Shown here in pieces: positions 18,034 to 28,785 of a stretch of DNA of 64,000 nt (positions are counted from its first letter, which is position 1; every line of letters begins with the position of its first letter). The notes beneath the pieces were generated by a model. The model saw nothing but the letters and a program-made list of their open reading frames with translations, was not told the origin of the DNA and ran no database searches. The stretch lies in NCBI GenBank assembly GCA_946902875.1, contig OX336340.1, positions 4,671,739 through 4,735,738 on the forward strand, written 5' to 3'. Origin of the DNA: Nematopogon swammerdamellus. Lineage: Eukaryota; Arthropoda; Insecta; Lepidoptera; Adelidae. A program made the translations under genes and the position numbers.

Positions 18034-20066
18034 CAGGGTGTCCCAGAAACCGACGATAATCCTTTGACAGCTGATAGGGCTACTAATTACCTCTCAGAAT
18101 ATCTAATTTTAGGTTTAGTAAAAATGGCTTAGTTTTTGAGATATTGTCATTTTTGTAAAAGTCCAAAATTTTCTCCCTCAGCTCATTTTTTTAAATGCCA
18201 CAAGTACAAATGCAAGATTTTCTTAAATCTAGTTTTTGTCAAATATTTCTGAAAAGTAAGGCTTTCACACGGTATAATTTATTTTTTCTTGTTTAATCCT
18301 GCTTAGCTGAAAAACGACTTAAGAGCCACTTGTTAAATTTTTTTCAGCCTCATGCCTTGAATTTGGCCCTTCGCGGTGAAAAAAAAAAATTCTACACTAA
18401 AGTGGCAATAAGCAACAAAAATACGCCCATCTAATGTAGTTTTTAAAATGGTACAGCACTTACCGATTTGCCCAATAATTTATGAGATATTTTTATTTAA
18501 CTTTAAAAGGACCTCGGAATTTGATAACTGTTCTACCAACTACGAATTGGAATAAAATAAACACTTGAAGTAATTGGTCTTTATTAACCTGTTAAAGTAG
18601 ATGTTCGTATTGTTTACCACCTGCACGAATGCTAGCTCGACATCTTCTCACAAATACCCGGTCGATGCGTCGAGCAAGTACTCGATGCAAGTGCAGATAC
18701 GTCCACCTGAGCAAAGAGTTTGTATTACGGCGACGTAATACAAACTCTTTGTACCTAAGCTATGGCCGTAATTCTTTCTTTGAGCTCTATCAAGTTTTCC
18801 ACCGGTTTCCCGTAAATTTTTTCTTTTAAATAGCCCCAATGATAAAAACCTAACGGATTTAAATCTGGTGATCTAGACGTAGCTCAAGAGGCAGTGGGCT
18901 GGGCACATTAGCCGAAGAGACGATGAGAAGAATGATGATTGAAGTAACCGTGTCCTACAATGGCGGCCGTGGACAGAAAAACGGAGTGTGGGAAGACCAC
19001 CCGGCAGGTGGGACGACGACATCAAGTACGTCGGCGGAAAGCAGTGGTTCCGTACCGCTGAAGACCGGGAGGACTGGAAGAAAATTGGAAAGGCGTATGT
19101 CCAGCAGTGGACGCTTACACGCTGACTGACTGACTGGCTGATCTAGACGTCCGATCCATCTGTGGGGATATGCTTGGTCTAAAAAATTACGCACTTCTCT
19201 AGCGTAATGGGCTGGGCAGCCATCATTTTGCAACCACATCTCCCTCCGTATGGCCAATGGTACATCTTCTAAAAGGCTTTAAGGATTTAAATCTGTTAGA
19301 TTTTTATCATTCGGGCTATTTAAAAGAAAAAGTTTACGGGAAACCGGTGGAAAACTTGATAGAGATCAAAGAAAGAATTACGGCAGTAGCTCAGGTGGAC
19401 GTATCTGCACTTGCATCGAATACTTGCTCGACGCATCAACCGGTTTGTGAGAAGATGTCTAGCTAGCTTTCGTGCAGGTGGTAAACAATTTGAACATCTA
19501 CTTTAACAGGTTAATAAGGACCAATTACTTCAAGTGTTTATTTTATTCCAATTCGTAGTTGGTAGAACAGTTATCAAATTCCGAGGTACTTTTGAAGTTA
19601 AATAACAATATCTCATAATTATTGGGCAAATCGGTATATAATGTACCATTTTAAAAAGTACATTAGATGGGCGTATTTTCGTTGCATAATGCCACTTTAG
19701 TGTAGTAATTTTTTTTTTCACCGCGAAGGGCCAAAATCAAGGGACGAGGCTGAAAAAAATTTTATATGTGGCTCTTAAGTCGTTTTTCAGCTAAGCAGGA
19801 TTAAAAATGAAAAAATAAATTATACCGCGTGAAAGCCTTACCTTTCAGAAATATTTGACAAAAACTAGATTTAAAAAAATCTTGAATTTGTACTTGTGAC
19901 ATTTAAAAAAATGAGCTGAGGGAGAAAATTTTGGATTTTTACAAAAATGGCAATATCTCAAAAACTAAGCCATTTTTACTAAACCTAAAATTAGATATTC
20001 TGAGAGGTAATTAGCAGCCCTATCAGCTGTCAAAGGATTATCGTCGGTTTCTGGGACACCCTGTAT
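18034..20066. mobile_element. fold-back Tc1/mariner-like element (two inverted 3' halves)
   Basis: Both ends are acagggtgtcccagaaaccg, inverted; arms of about 800 bp match closely. The minus frame 19257-19145 reads MWLQNDGCPAHYAREVRNFL, then DQAYPHRWIGR; after a LINE interruption it continues SPDL-like NPLGFYHWGYLKEK. The right arm repeats GYLKEKVYGKPVENL in plus orientation. This is the DDE domain end of a Tc1/mariner-type transposase; N-terminal half absent. Confidence 0.8.
18881..19139 (+). mobile_element. RTE-like LINE 3' fragment with 11-bp target duplication
   Basis: Plus frame includes WAGHISRRDDE and GRPPGRWDDDIKYV, then EDWKKIGKAYVQQWTLTR and a (tgac)n tail. gatctagacgt is duplicated at 18870-18880 and 19140-19150, proving insertion into the transposase gene. 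Confidence 0.87.
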
Positions 20067-20171
20067 ATAGCGCAAGACTCGCAAGAGTCAATTTTGTTCT
20101 CTCATGTGCCAGACCCGCAATATAGTAGATAGAGCACGACGATGTAGAGTTAGATAGATGATAGACCTAGC

Positions 20172-20466
20172 CATAGCCGACTATCATTGTCTCCCTCTAC
20201 GGAGACCAAGCCATGCTGCATCGTCATAGCCCCACTGCGACGTTGCTATCGCTTACTCGCTCACGCTTGCCTACCGATGACAGGAGTGAGAGAGAAAAAG
20301 AAGATTTCGTCGGTCGCCCGATGAAGGGTGAGCGATTTCATGTTTCTCTCTCGCTCCTGTCATCGGTAGGCAAGCGAGAGCGAGTAAGCGATAGCAACGT
20401 CGCAGTGGGGCTATGACGATGCAGCATGGCTTGTCTCCGTAGAGGGAGACAATGACAGTCGGCTCT
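20172..20466. mobile_element. hAT-type MITE with ~120-bp inverted arms
   Basis: Ends catagccgac and (complement) agagccgac; 8-bp duplication gacctagc at 20164-20171 and 20467-20474. Arms match almost perfectly for ~120 bp around a ~55-bp loop. Confidence 0.78.
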
Positions 20467-20474
20467 GACCTAGC

Positions 20475-20905
20475 ACGAGCCCGTCCAGAAGGGATCAGGG
20501 GGATCTGATCAAAACAAACATTTTAGTGAACCGTAATTTACTTCAGCATCAAAACTGAGGTATATAAACTCTTTGGTTCCATTCTAAGAGCGAAAACAGT
20601 CAGATATGCAACGTGTTTGCCTTAGTGCGAAAGAAACAAGTTAGCTATGAATTAGGCTAGACTCTAAAGTATACTTTTCATACAAAAATGTAAATCGTTA
20701 ATATCAGAACGAGACAGACAAGACCTACACAAATGATTTAAAGCTATCAGACGCAACGCTACGCCGGTTTTGAACTCAAATCCTGGAACACCGAGATAAA
20801 TATATTATGTGCCCTTGTCTTGGATGAGATGTCTTTATGAGAATGCAGAGAATGGTATGGAATGCGCAATTCACAGATTTTGGCGAGATTTTTTTTAAAT
20901 CAACA
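20475..20905. other. no feature recognised
   Basis: AT-rich, no exon or named repeat. Confidence 0.45.
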
Positions 20906-21600
20906 CTTTTAAACCCTTCTAGTCCCAAGTGGAGCGCGCGCTCCAGTTTTCGCCGACGTCCCATGGCTCCCAAGTGGAGCGCGCGCTCCACTTGCGCGCC
21001 TTTTGCGCGCCGCTAGTTTTAATTCAGTATCTAATTCTACCAATTTTCTACCAAAACACTCAATACTGGTATCATTTCTTGGTTAAACTTACTAATAACT
21101 ATGCTCAGACACGACTGGGCACACAATAACCTTCACACAGAAAATAAATAATGAAACTGACACAAAATAAAATGTCACTTTTGGCAGCTGACATTTCCAC
21201 TGACCCTGGAATAGACAAGATTGTACCCGTAAACGTAGTTCGGTATTCGATAGTTCGTTTCAATGCGCTTATTTCGGTATGCGATATGTAAGGCGAAATT
21301 TTACAGTTTTGGTCAGAAAAATTAAAAAAAAAAATGTCGAGTGTGTTTTGTTTGGCCTGGAGTTCAAAAAATTGGTCTGTGCTTCTAAATAAGTGAATCC
21401 TGAAGAGTTTGGTATCACTGTACGCGTAATTTCAGTACAAACAAGACTGAATAACGAGTATTGATGGATCGATCGATTGAAGCGGGATATTCGAATTTGT
21501 GTGGGAGCGCGCGCGCCAAAATTTTGCGTTTTTGAGCGCCGCTAAAAGGGCCTGGGAGCCAAGGGGAGTAGTACTATTTTGAGTCAAAGGGACTCAAAGG
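20906..21600. mobile_element. piggyBac-like non-autonomous element
   Basis: TTAA-like left border (ttttaaacccttctagtccc) followed by two copies of the palindrome ggagcgcgcgctcc spaced ~45 bp. The right end (about 21500-21600) carries ggagcgcgcgcgcc, 'gggagccaagggg' and 'gactcaaaggg'. Closely parallels 55990-56100. Confidence 0.6.
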
Positions 21601-22799
21601 GAAAATAAAATTATTGTAATATGAAAATACTTGTAATATTAAAACTAAAAACATGTGCGCGTGCAATATATAATAGGAGTACAGAGAGTCCCTGCCGAAA
21701 AACTCATACAACATTCGGCTCAGTACAATAATTTGCAGTGTAATAAAATCGTTAGTGACTTAGGTGAATGCATGAATTATCTATTGCATACGCCCCACGT
21801 TTTTCGTTTTATATCTTACAAGTATTTTTCGTACTAAAATTATTTTATTCTTTTAATTCTATCCTGAAGAGCAAATAATATCTAGCTTTTGTTGCTTGCT
21901 GCTTTGAGTTTCTGTTCTGGCCTTCGCCGTGGAAACTCTTGGCGTGTGATCGCGTGACGCAAAATGCTTTTGTGGCATGCTGTTATTAAAAAGTCGGGCG
22001 ACCACCGCTCCAAATCCTTTTTTTTTTCAGCGAATAGGGCTGGAGATTCAGAGGGGCAACGTGGTTAGTGTTTTGAGAGTCGATGGAGATGAACAAAATT
22101 TATTTTATTTAATTTTAGCATAAAGTAAATATAATTTGTTCAATGACCATAAAATAAAACACATCCAAATCTGAGTAAGTATGGTAGTATATATTTCACT
22201 CACATTTTTCTGAGGTCCATAGCAATAAAAGATTTCTTTAGATACAATTTCGTTGAAATTTTATATAAAAAGATCGGCTGAAGTCGCGAAAGTACTAGAC
22301 TAGATTTTAATAAAATATTGTATCACAGATTTTCTTATGTGCTGGATAAGTACCAAAGTAATGGTTCCAAAAGAATTATACGTTAATGTAGTAAAAATAA
22401 CGCAAAACAATATGGATAATTTTTTACCGTAAATATTGTGAAGCGTACCCACTGTGCATGCAAGTGTCAGTTGGTGTTGCCATCTGTCAAAGACAACACA
22501 GCTCGCCGTGTTGTAATTGGCTGAAGGATAATGTGGCCACGCGTGTCAAATTACTTCTTTTAATTTCTTTCCATTTTGTGTTTTTTAGATTCTTAGGTTA
22601 TGCTAAAAAATTAGGCCTTTAAGATCATTTTGATTTTACAAGATATAAAATCCATTTGAAACCTCTTTTGAATCATAGGTACTTCGTATTACAAGTTACC
22701 CTATCTAATAGGCATAGCAGAATCTGATGGCAATGGGGAAATCACATTTCTATATTCAATTCACATAGCTAGATTCTAGTCTATTCGAAATTTTCTTCC
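21601..22799. other. no feature recognised
   Basis: AT-rich; short reading frames only. Confidence 0.45.
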
Positions 22800-23130
22800 A
22801 TCAGAACTATTTTTTTCGTCTACGGAAATTTTTATGATCGAATATTCGAAATCGCACCAAACTTCCAAATCAGGTACCCTTCGCGGTCATTTCGGGGACA
22901 GATAGAACGAGAATTTTGTAATAATATAGTTTTTAGTTATTTTTGTCTTTTAGGTAATGGTATTTTTGCTGTTGAATTAATAAATTCATATCTCTCATCT
23001 AAATCAGGATGAAGATGAAAGGATAAAAATAACAAAAAAAAAATTAGAATTTGTTTAAATCACACAGATTTTTATTTACTTATTCCCATATGTTATTCCC
23101 ATAAATATATACTAAAACAAAGAAAGCTTT

Positions 23131-23271
23131 CTACGCGCAGGCCGTGCCCTTGATGGCTTCAGCGGCGGGAATGCTGAAGATGCGGTAGTTCACCTCCTGC
23201 GGGCCGAGTAACTTGTACGCGAAGCGCGGCATGCGGTCGCTCAGCACCCACAGGATGCCCTCACTGTCCAC
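23131..23271 (-). pseudogene. paralogous yellow exon 7
   Basis: 46 codons and stop; RFAYKLLGPQEV and GTACA replace RFLYKSLDPQEV and GTPCA of the complete gene. About eight base changes in 141. Acceptor and polyadenylation signal intact. Confidence 0.87.
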
Positions 23272-23589
23272 CTGTTAATACCGTGAGGTCGTTTTAATAG
23301 AATAATAGTACTGTAGAATGTAGGTAGAATTCAAATACACATACATACTTATATAAGGTGCCTCTTTATTAGATGCAAATATTTTGGGAGGGTTATTTAC
23401 CTAATAACTACCCACCATAATACCTAAAAACTTTGAGCAAAAACAAAATTATATATTTTCAAAACGTGCAACTAGGTACCTAAACAGCTGATTATTTGAG
23501 GTCATTGATTCCACTGGCCAGTCCGCGCCGCATATTTCCAAAGTCTATAGGGTGAGTTGCTCTGATTGGTCGATGCCAGTTTGGCGGGA

Positions 23590-23705
23590 AATTTAAACTT
23601 CGTCTGGCTGTATGTAAAAAACTCATCGGTACACGCCAGATGGATTCGAACGAACCTGGGTTCTCTCTCAAGAGAAGCCCCTCACCACAACATCGATGCC
23701 ACATA
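23590..23705 (-). mobile_element. tRNA-derived SINE fragment
   Basis: Minus strand: gtggtgaggggcttctcttg, B box ggttcgttcgaatcc, then gtgtaccgatgagtttttta. Present at the same place in the paralogous block (30160-30255), so it predates the duplication. Here the B box has a 4-bp insertion. Confidence 0.65.
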
Positions 23706-23736
23706 AGTAAGTTTCGAATGCATTCAAATGTGTGAC

Positions 23737-23847
23737 CTTCAAGTCGTTGGGGAACTCCAAGGTGGCTGGGTCTGTAATGATGAGCGGGTTGGTCTCAGGA
23801 GCATACGGCTTGCCGGAGTTCCAGCACCCTACACCGTCGCGGTTCAC
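23737..23847 (-). pseudogene. paralogous yellow exon 6
   Basis: 37 codons with intact acceptor and donor; same protein sequence as exon 6 of the complete gene, with a single synonymous change. Flanking intron sequence is also nearly identical for tens of bases. Confidence 0.87.
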
Positions 23848-23934
23848 CTGTAAACAGAACAGGAAGTCTTTATTACATTTGAACTTTGAGGAAATATTAT
23901 ACAGAGTGATCGCTCCGAAGAAATATACAGAGAA

Positions 23935-24165
23935 GCGGTGTTCCAGCGGCTGTGGTATGGGGTAAGGAAGCGGGGAGGCGGAGCGCAGAGTCGAGCGGAA
24001 GAGGGGAGCGCGCGCGGCGCGGGAAGCGTGCGGGAGCCGGGAGACGGTCTGGCTGGCGGCCGGTGTGTGGGGCTCGCGCGGGGCGGGAAGCGTGCGGGAG
24101 ACGGTCTGGCGCCTGGCGGCCGGTGTGTGGGGCTCGCGTGGGGCGGGGCGGAAGCGTCCTTATTA
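23935..24165. repeat. GC-rich tandem block
   Basis: About two copies of a ~60-bp unit (gggaagcgtgcgggagacgg, then cggccggtgtgtggggctcg). Over 70% G+C in an AT-rich region, occupying the place of the missing yellow exons. The reading frames here are compositional. Confidence 0.7.
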
Positions 24166-24204
24166 CAACAAAAAATAATTGTAAAAATCGAATAAGGTTT
24201 AGGG

Positions 24205-24355
24205 GGGTGAAAAACATAAATGCCGAAAGACGATTTTGAATGGAGAAAGTTAACTTCCGTCTCGTCTTAGGCGGCGTACCGTCTGTCTGTCTGTTTGTTT
24301 GTCCGACTGTCCGTCCAAGCGCTGCTGTATCTTTTGAACCGTAATGGTCAACTGT
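24205..24355. repeat. family H fragment
   Basis: 'taccgtctgtctgtctgttt', 'ccgactgtccgtccaagcgc' and 'tcttttgaaccgtaatgg'. Confidence 0.55.
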
Positions 24356-24356
24356 C

Positions 24357-24515
24357 AGCCTCGATAGCTCAGTGGTGCAGACAGTCAACTGTCGCTATTG
24401 AATGTTAAGCAACGCTGGGTGCGGTCAGTACTTGGATGGGTGACCGCTGACCGTTGGAGGCTGACCGAGGTTCGGATTCCTCGTAAAACTGTAGGTCCCT
24501 TCCCTCCTAATCTTA
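24357..24515 (+). mobile_element. family C composite SINE, head plus short body
   Basis: cctcgatagctcagtggtgc, then gttaagcaacgctgggtgcg and tacttggatgggtgaccgct, the closest 5S-rRNA match in the window. The body stops soon after aaactgtaggtcccttccct. Confidence 0.75.
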
Positions 24516-25029
24516 CTTGGTGGTACTGAGTCATAGTTGACCGATGAAGAAGAAGATGAAGAAGACACGACTTAGCCATCCGCGGGCATAAATCACTCGA
24601 TGGAATTATGCAAAGGGGAATCTTTCACGAGTTCACGTGGACGACTTTCGAGTTCACATTCGGCACGATTGGTTGCGTATGAAGGCGAATATGTGAGGAA
24701 TTCAATGAGGGAGCGGCACATCATATACATTTTCGGAGTACCTATATGTAGTAAGAATGTAGATTGAATGATAAAGAATTTTTTTAGAATCTGACATGAT
24801 CGGCAACATGGTAATTCGCGTAAACTAGCGAGACCCGAAGGCGGAAGAAGGTTTATCGTTTCCTGAACGCACAAACGCGTCGGCGGATTACCTCGTTACG
24901 CACCGTATCACGTATCCCCTCATGGCTCGCTCCGGATTCTGAGCATTACTAGCTCCATTGCTCGCTGGCACTTCCATGCCACTAACTGCATTTTGACTAA
25001 TTGACATAACGATTTAGTCAAATACTCAC

Positions 25030-25459
25030 CCCAAATATCAGCTAATCCTGTGTCCATCACCCACAGTCTGTCGCAAGCATCCACCGCAACCCTGAAGACC
25101 GACACTATGGAGCTGTTTGAAGACAGTTCCATCGCCTCATCAGATATCAGAGCGTCTGCCCACGATGGGTATGGCTTCAGAGGTTGATCCTGGGGTCCGT
25201 CTATATCGACGTACGCCAGGGAAGCAGGGACGCCTTTCTTTAATTTGGGAACTGTGACGAATAGTTTGTTCTTCCATCTCGCCAGGCCTACAGGCATGCT
25301 ATTTTCGACGACGAACTTTCCGTCTTTGATGGCGTTCTCGCGGTCTTCGGAGCTGTTCCAGGCGTAGTCCATCTGCTTCCACGCGAATTTGAGGTCGGGA
25401 GTGGCCGCGCGACAGATTGTGGCCGCGCCGAGCAGCATCAACGCTGCGGTGTTCCTCAT
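25030..25459 (-). pseudogene. paralogous yellow exon 1
   Basis: Open 143 codons plus 1 nt with the same leader (ICRA-AT), start context, upstream acceptor TTCCTTCCAG and phase-1 donor as the complete gene. Sixteen residue differences by eye. On its own it could encode a secreted N-terminal fragment if the transcript read into the intron, where the frame continues about 36 codons. Confidence 0.85.
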
Positions 25460-25841
25460 TTTGGCAACTGGAAGGAACAATTATGTATAGTGAGTTTTTT
25501 GTACGATTTATTGTTAAGAAATACAAGAAAGTAATAAATTCTTAATTATGGAAAATATGATGTAGTGGTTGCGGAGACTATCACGACCATAAGCACTGAC
25601 GTGGCACCTAGTTCACCAAAGTTCGATGCACTGAAATCACGGGTGATGTCAAACTCTCTCAATCTCCCTCACTCAACCACTTTCTCCTCTATCTCTCTCC
25701 TCCACTCCTCTAACTCTATCCTTCTCCTAATCTATGTCTATCCTTCACCCGCTATAATATCTCAATTCTCGACCCTCTCTATTATCCACCTCCTCTATCT
25801 CTATTCTTCTCCCCCTCTATTATCTCTCCTACTTTCTATAC

Positions 25842-26124
25842 TTTTTTTTATGTAATCCGGTATGGGTGGCTGAGTCGGAGGGGCCAAAGCGCATGCCCCG
25901 ACCAGCCAATATCACCTCCGAGAAGGTAGGTGCCATACCGGAGACTTCCCTGGATTGCTGGCTATGATGGACTAGAGAAGAACACAACCGAGGCTGCTAT
26001 GCGGCCATCTTACATCCAGTACGGTGGTACCAACCCATTCGGCTACAATTTGAGCCTACCACCTAGTAAGGGGCAAGGGAAGGGACCGACAGTTTTACAC
26101 CCGGTTCCGAACGGTACCGAATAC
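25842..26124 (-). mobile_element. family B element with a paralogous empty site
   Basis: Bounded by atac at 25838-25841 and 26121-26124. The duplicate at 48740-48755 reads straight through with one tatac and no element, defining a 283-bp insertion with the A tail on the minus strand. Confidence 0.85.
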
Positions 26125-26469
26125 AACTCTCTTTCCCTCCTCACTCTTCGATTTTTTCTCTCTACTACTTTTTTTTACTTACATACGAGTACTTTATACA
26201 TACATTTGTACTCGTACATTTCTCACAGAGCATATCTCTTAGCGAATTTTCTATTCCAGGTAGGCACCAATAGTAGATAAACTCAGTCCGGCCCGATTCT
26301 TAAATTGTTCAACATTAATTTTCTTCTAAAGCCCATACAACGTTAGTGATAACGTCAAATGCAGTAAATTTGATTATTATTTAAACGGCATTAGTAATTA
26401 AACGGTGTCCGACCGGATTCTTTAATTTTTTAACTTTAATTTTCTTCTAAAGCCCATATAACGTTAGTT

Positions 26470-26785
26470 ACCTTTTGTACCATGTGGGGCCGGTACTTTA
26501 AAAGAATAGTCCCACTGCATCTCTCCCCGTGTATGTCGTAAAAGGCGACTAAGGGATATGACTCCCTTCTTATATTACTAGGTGGTAGGGTTTAACCCGC
26601 CCGGGTTGGTACCACCGCACTGAATGAAAGGTCGGGTCGAAACGGCTATGTAAATAGTTTGTGTTTTCCGTCCAGTTCAGTGTAGCCGGCACGGCCGAAG
26701 GGAAATACTGACGTGGCACCAAGCTCACCCGGTGTTATGGGCTGACATCACGGACGTTGTAGGTGATGTAGCCAACAGTAACAGT
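26470..26785 (+). mobile_element. chimera: family E head joined to family C body
   Basis: tgtggggccggtactttaaa and tgtcgtaaaaggcgactaag run straight into ggtggtagggtttaacccgc and the C body ending gtgatgtagccaacagt. No tRNA/5S head. Confidence 0.7.
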
Positions 26786-28349
26786 TTCAATCCTTGGTAT
26801 CATTTCCAAGAAACATTGGAAATATCCGACAAGACTATTTGAGGTTTCCAATGAGATATTAATCGTATCTTAATGATGCGTGGTACATTGAACAGTTGAC
26901 AGGTCAATGGACTAGGGACAAGGCGGCCTGGCAGAAAAGTTTTGGCAAAGAGGGAACTTCGAAGCTCCTTTATATTTACACATGTGTTTTACTATTTAAC
27001 CTTGCCACCTTAGGGAACTTAGATTTCGTTTGCAGGTTCGGGAGCATAATACCTATTTTAAAATTTGTTGCCGTGGATTCAGGTATACACCCAACACTGC
27101 GCGTGTTGTTCTAGCGACGCTACAAGTACTGGATGCAGGGAGAACGATGGAATGGATCCCGCCTTTTGTTAGTTTCGTTCGACGTGCATTCAATCAAGTG
27201 AGGTTCGACGTTTTTGCTTCCTTGAAAGGGCTAGCTAGAGGATTGTTATAGGATAAGGGTGTATTCTATTTTAGTAGACGTGTATTGTGGGCTAAGGGGC
27301 GTTGCGATTTGATTTACGTCATGTTAGTGTCTAGAAAAAGTAAAATACATTTGATTAGGATAGCAAGGGTAGCATGATAAAAGTATAATAAAAAATAATA
27401 TTTTTTTCTAAAAAAAAAATCGGTTTGTGTTTTCTCTCGCTCATCCAAGCGCGTGACGGTTGGCTTCGTTCGTGAAACCAAAGGGGCGACTGAGACGGCT
27501 GTATATATACACACAAATAAATTTATGTATATCTTTGCCATCTCATAAAATCATAGTTATTTCTTTTCTCGAACCTTCATGAAGGCGAATAGGTAAGGGT
27601 AGCGAGACATGTGCGAGCTGTAAATCTTAGTGACTCTATAGATAATATGTCAGGTGGTTAAAATTGATTTACGCGTTTTAAGAAACTCTTGTCCAGGGTG
27701 TTAGTTTTTGTTTAAAATACATAATGGACAACCCCAAGTTTCGAGAAGTCCTCAAAGGAATAGTTCAGATCAAGAGTTATGGTACCAGCCTTGCCATTAA
27801 AACTAACACATATCATGTCACATCTATCAAGGTTCCGCAATGTTTGTAATTTCGAGTAAGTAATATGAGAAAGGTGTATGTAATGTTTGTGATGTAGAAG
27901 GTAGCTTGGTTTCATGTTCTGAGTAGGTACGGGTGTTTTAATAGAGTAGAATTAGTTTTGGTGATAAATAAGTCATGTTATAATGAGACTATACCTAATC
28001 AGTAATCATACTTGCCGTTATAAATATATAGACTACTAAACAATAAGTCCCATAAACAAATGTTCATTAGTCAATTTGGATGAATGAGTTTACATAGAGT
28101 ACGGAAGGAGGAGTTATGAGTGCGATCTTGTTCGAACAGATTGAGTGGATGGTACGGAACCCTGCACAGTGTGTCATTCCGGGAATCGGCTACATACGAT
28201 GAGAAGATGTTCTAGCTGCGCCTACGCAAGGACGCAAGGGTAGCTCTTACGCCTTGGCAATAAGGCCAAGTTTAAAATGACAAGGATGGAGGGATGGTCA
28301 CTGTAGATTATTTGGCGCGCAAAAAAGCGGGGGTTAGTCAAATTCTATG
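26786..28349. other. no feature recognised
   Basis: 26880-27260 has a moderately GC-balanced stretch with an open 73-codon frame (IPPFVSFVRRAFNQVRFDVF), perhaps degenerate retroelement; not assigned. The rest is AT-rich. Confidence 0.4.
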
Positions 28350-28644
28350 TTTTTTATTAAACGGTTTTATTTTTTATGATCGAAGATTCGAAATCGCACT
28401 AAACTTCCAAATCAGGTACCCTTCGCGGTCATTTCGGGGACATATTGAACGAGATTGTTTATTATAGTTTTTAGTTATTTGTCAATTATGTAATGGTATT
28501 TTCTCTCATCTAAATCAGGATGAAGATGAAAGGATAAAATAACGACAAAAAAATTTAAATTTTTTTAAATCACACAGATTTTTATTTACTTATTCCCTTA
28601 TTTATGTTATTCCTATAAATATATACTAAAACAAAGAGAGCTTT

Positions 28645-28785
28645 CTACGCGCAGGGCGTGCCCTTGATGGCTTCAGCGGCGGGAATGCTGAAGATGCGGT
28701 AGTTCACCTCCTGGGGGTCGAGCGACTTGTACAGGAAGCGCGGCATGCGGTCGCTCAGCACCCACAGGATGCCCTCGCTGTCCAC
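28645..28785 (-). CDS. yellow-family gene exon 7 (stop)
   Basis: 46 codons and TAG: VDSEGILWVLSDRMPRFLYK, then EVNYRIFSIPAAEAIKGTPC and Ala. The LWVLSDRMP motif marks the last MRJP blade. Acceptor TTAACAG|GTG. AATAAA is at 28586-28581 on the minus strand. Confidence 0.94.
   Translation of the reverse strand: MDSEGILWVLSDRMPRFLYKSLDPQEVNYRIFSIPAAEAIKGTPCA

Larger units (their letters stand above)
23131..25459 (-). pseudogene. partial yellow-family paralogue (exons 1, 6, 7 only)
   Basis: Exon 1 equivalent is 25459-25030 (430 nt, ATG, signal peptide, donor G|GTGAGT); exon 6 is 23847-23737; exon 7 is 23271-23131 with TAG and AATAAA at 23076-23071. Nothing resembling exons 2-5 exists in the 1.2 kb between 23848 and 25029, which instead holds a GC-rich tandem block and SINE pieces. 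Exon 1 ends in phase 1 but exons 6 and 7 begin in phase 0. Splicing 1 to 6 meets TGA after 17 codons, and 1 to 7 meets TGA after three. Exon 1 protein matches the full gene at about 127 of 143 positions. The separate exons look undamaged, so decay is recent, or an unusual transcript is made. A misassembly is the main alternative. Confidence 0.85.
22800..26385. repeat. segmental duplication, copy 1 (compact)
   Basis: Paralogous to 28350-48955 in the same orientation. Matching stretches: 22825-23420 with 28365-28950; 23450-23515 with 29625-29695; 23590-23890 with 30160-30435; 24530-25841 and 26125-26385 with 47403-48955. The middle of the yellow gene is missing here. Confidence 0.85.

Noticed and set aside
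23897..24388. 163-codon minus frame rich in Arg/Pro
   Set aside because: Arises from the GC-rich tandem block, runs through family H sequence, and has no recognisable domain.
24357..24515. 5S rRNA gene
   Set aside because: Only the internal control region is similar; the 5' and 3' arms of 5S are replaced by SINE sequence.
23848..25029. Hidden exons 2-5 of the yellow paralogue
   Set aside because: No KEDSFFAN, AYIPDLG, FFHALSST or GDRG coding on the minus strand in this interval.
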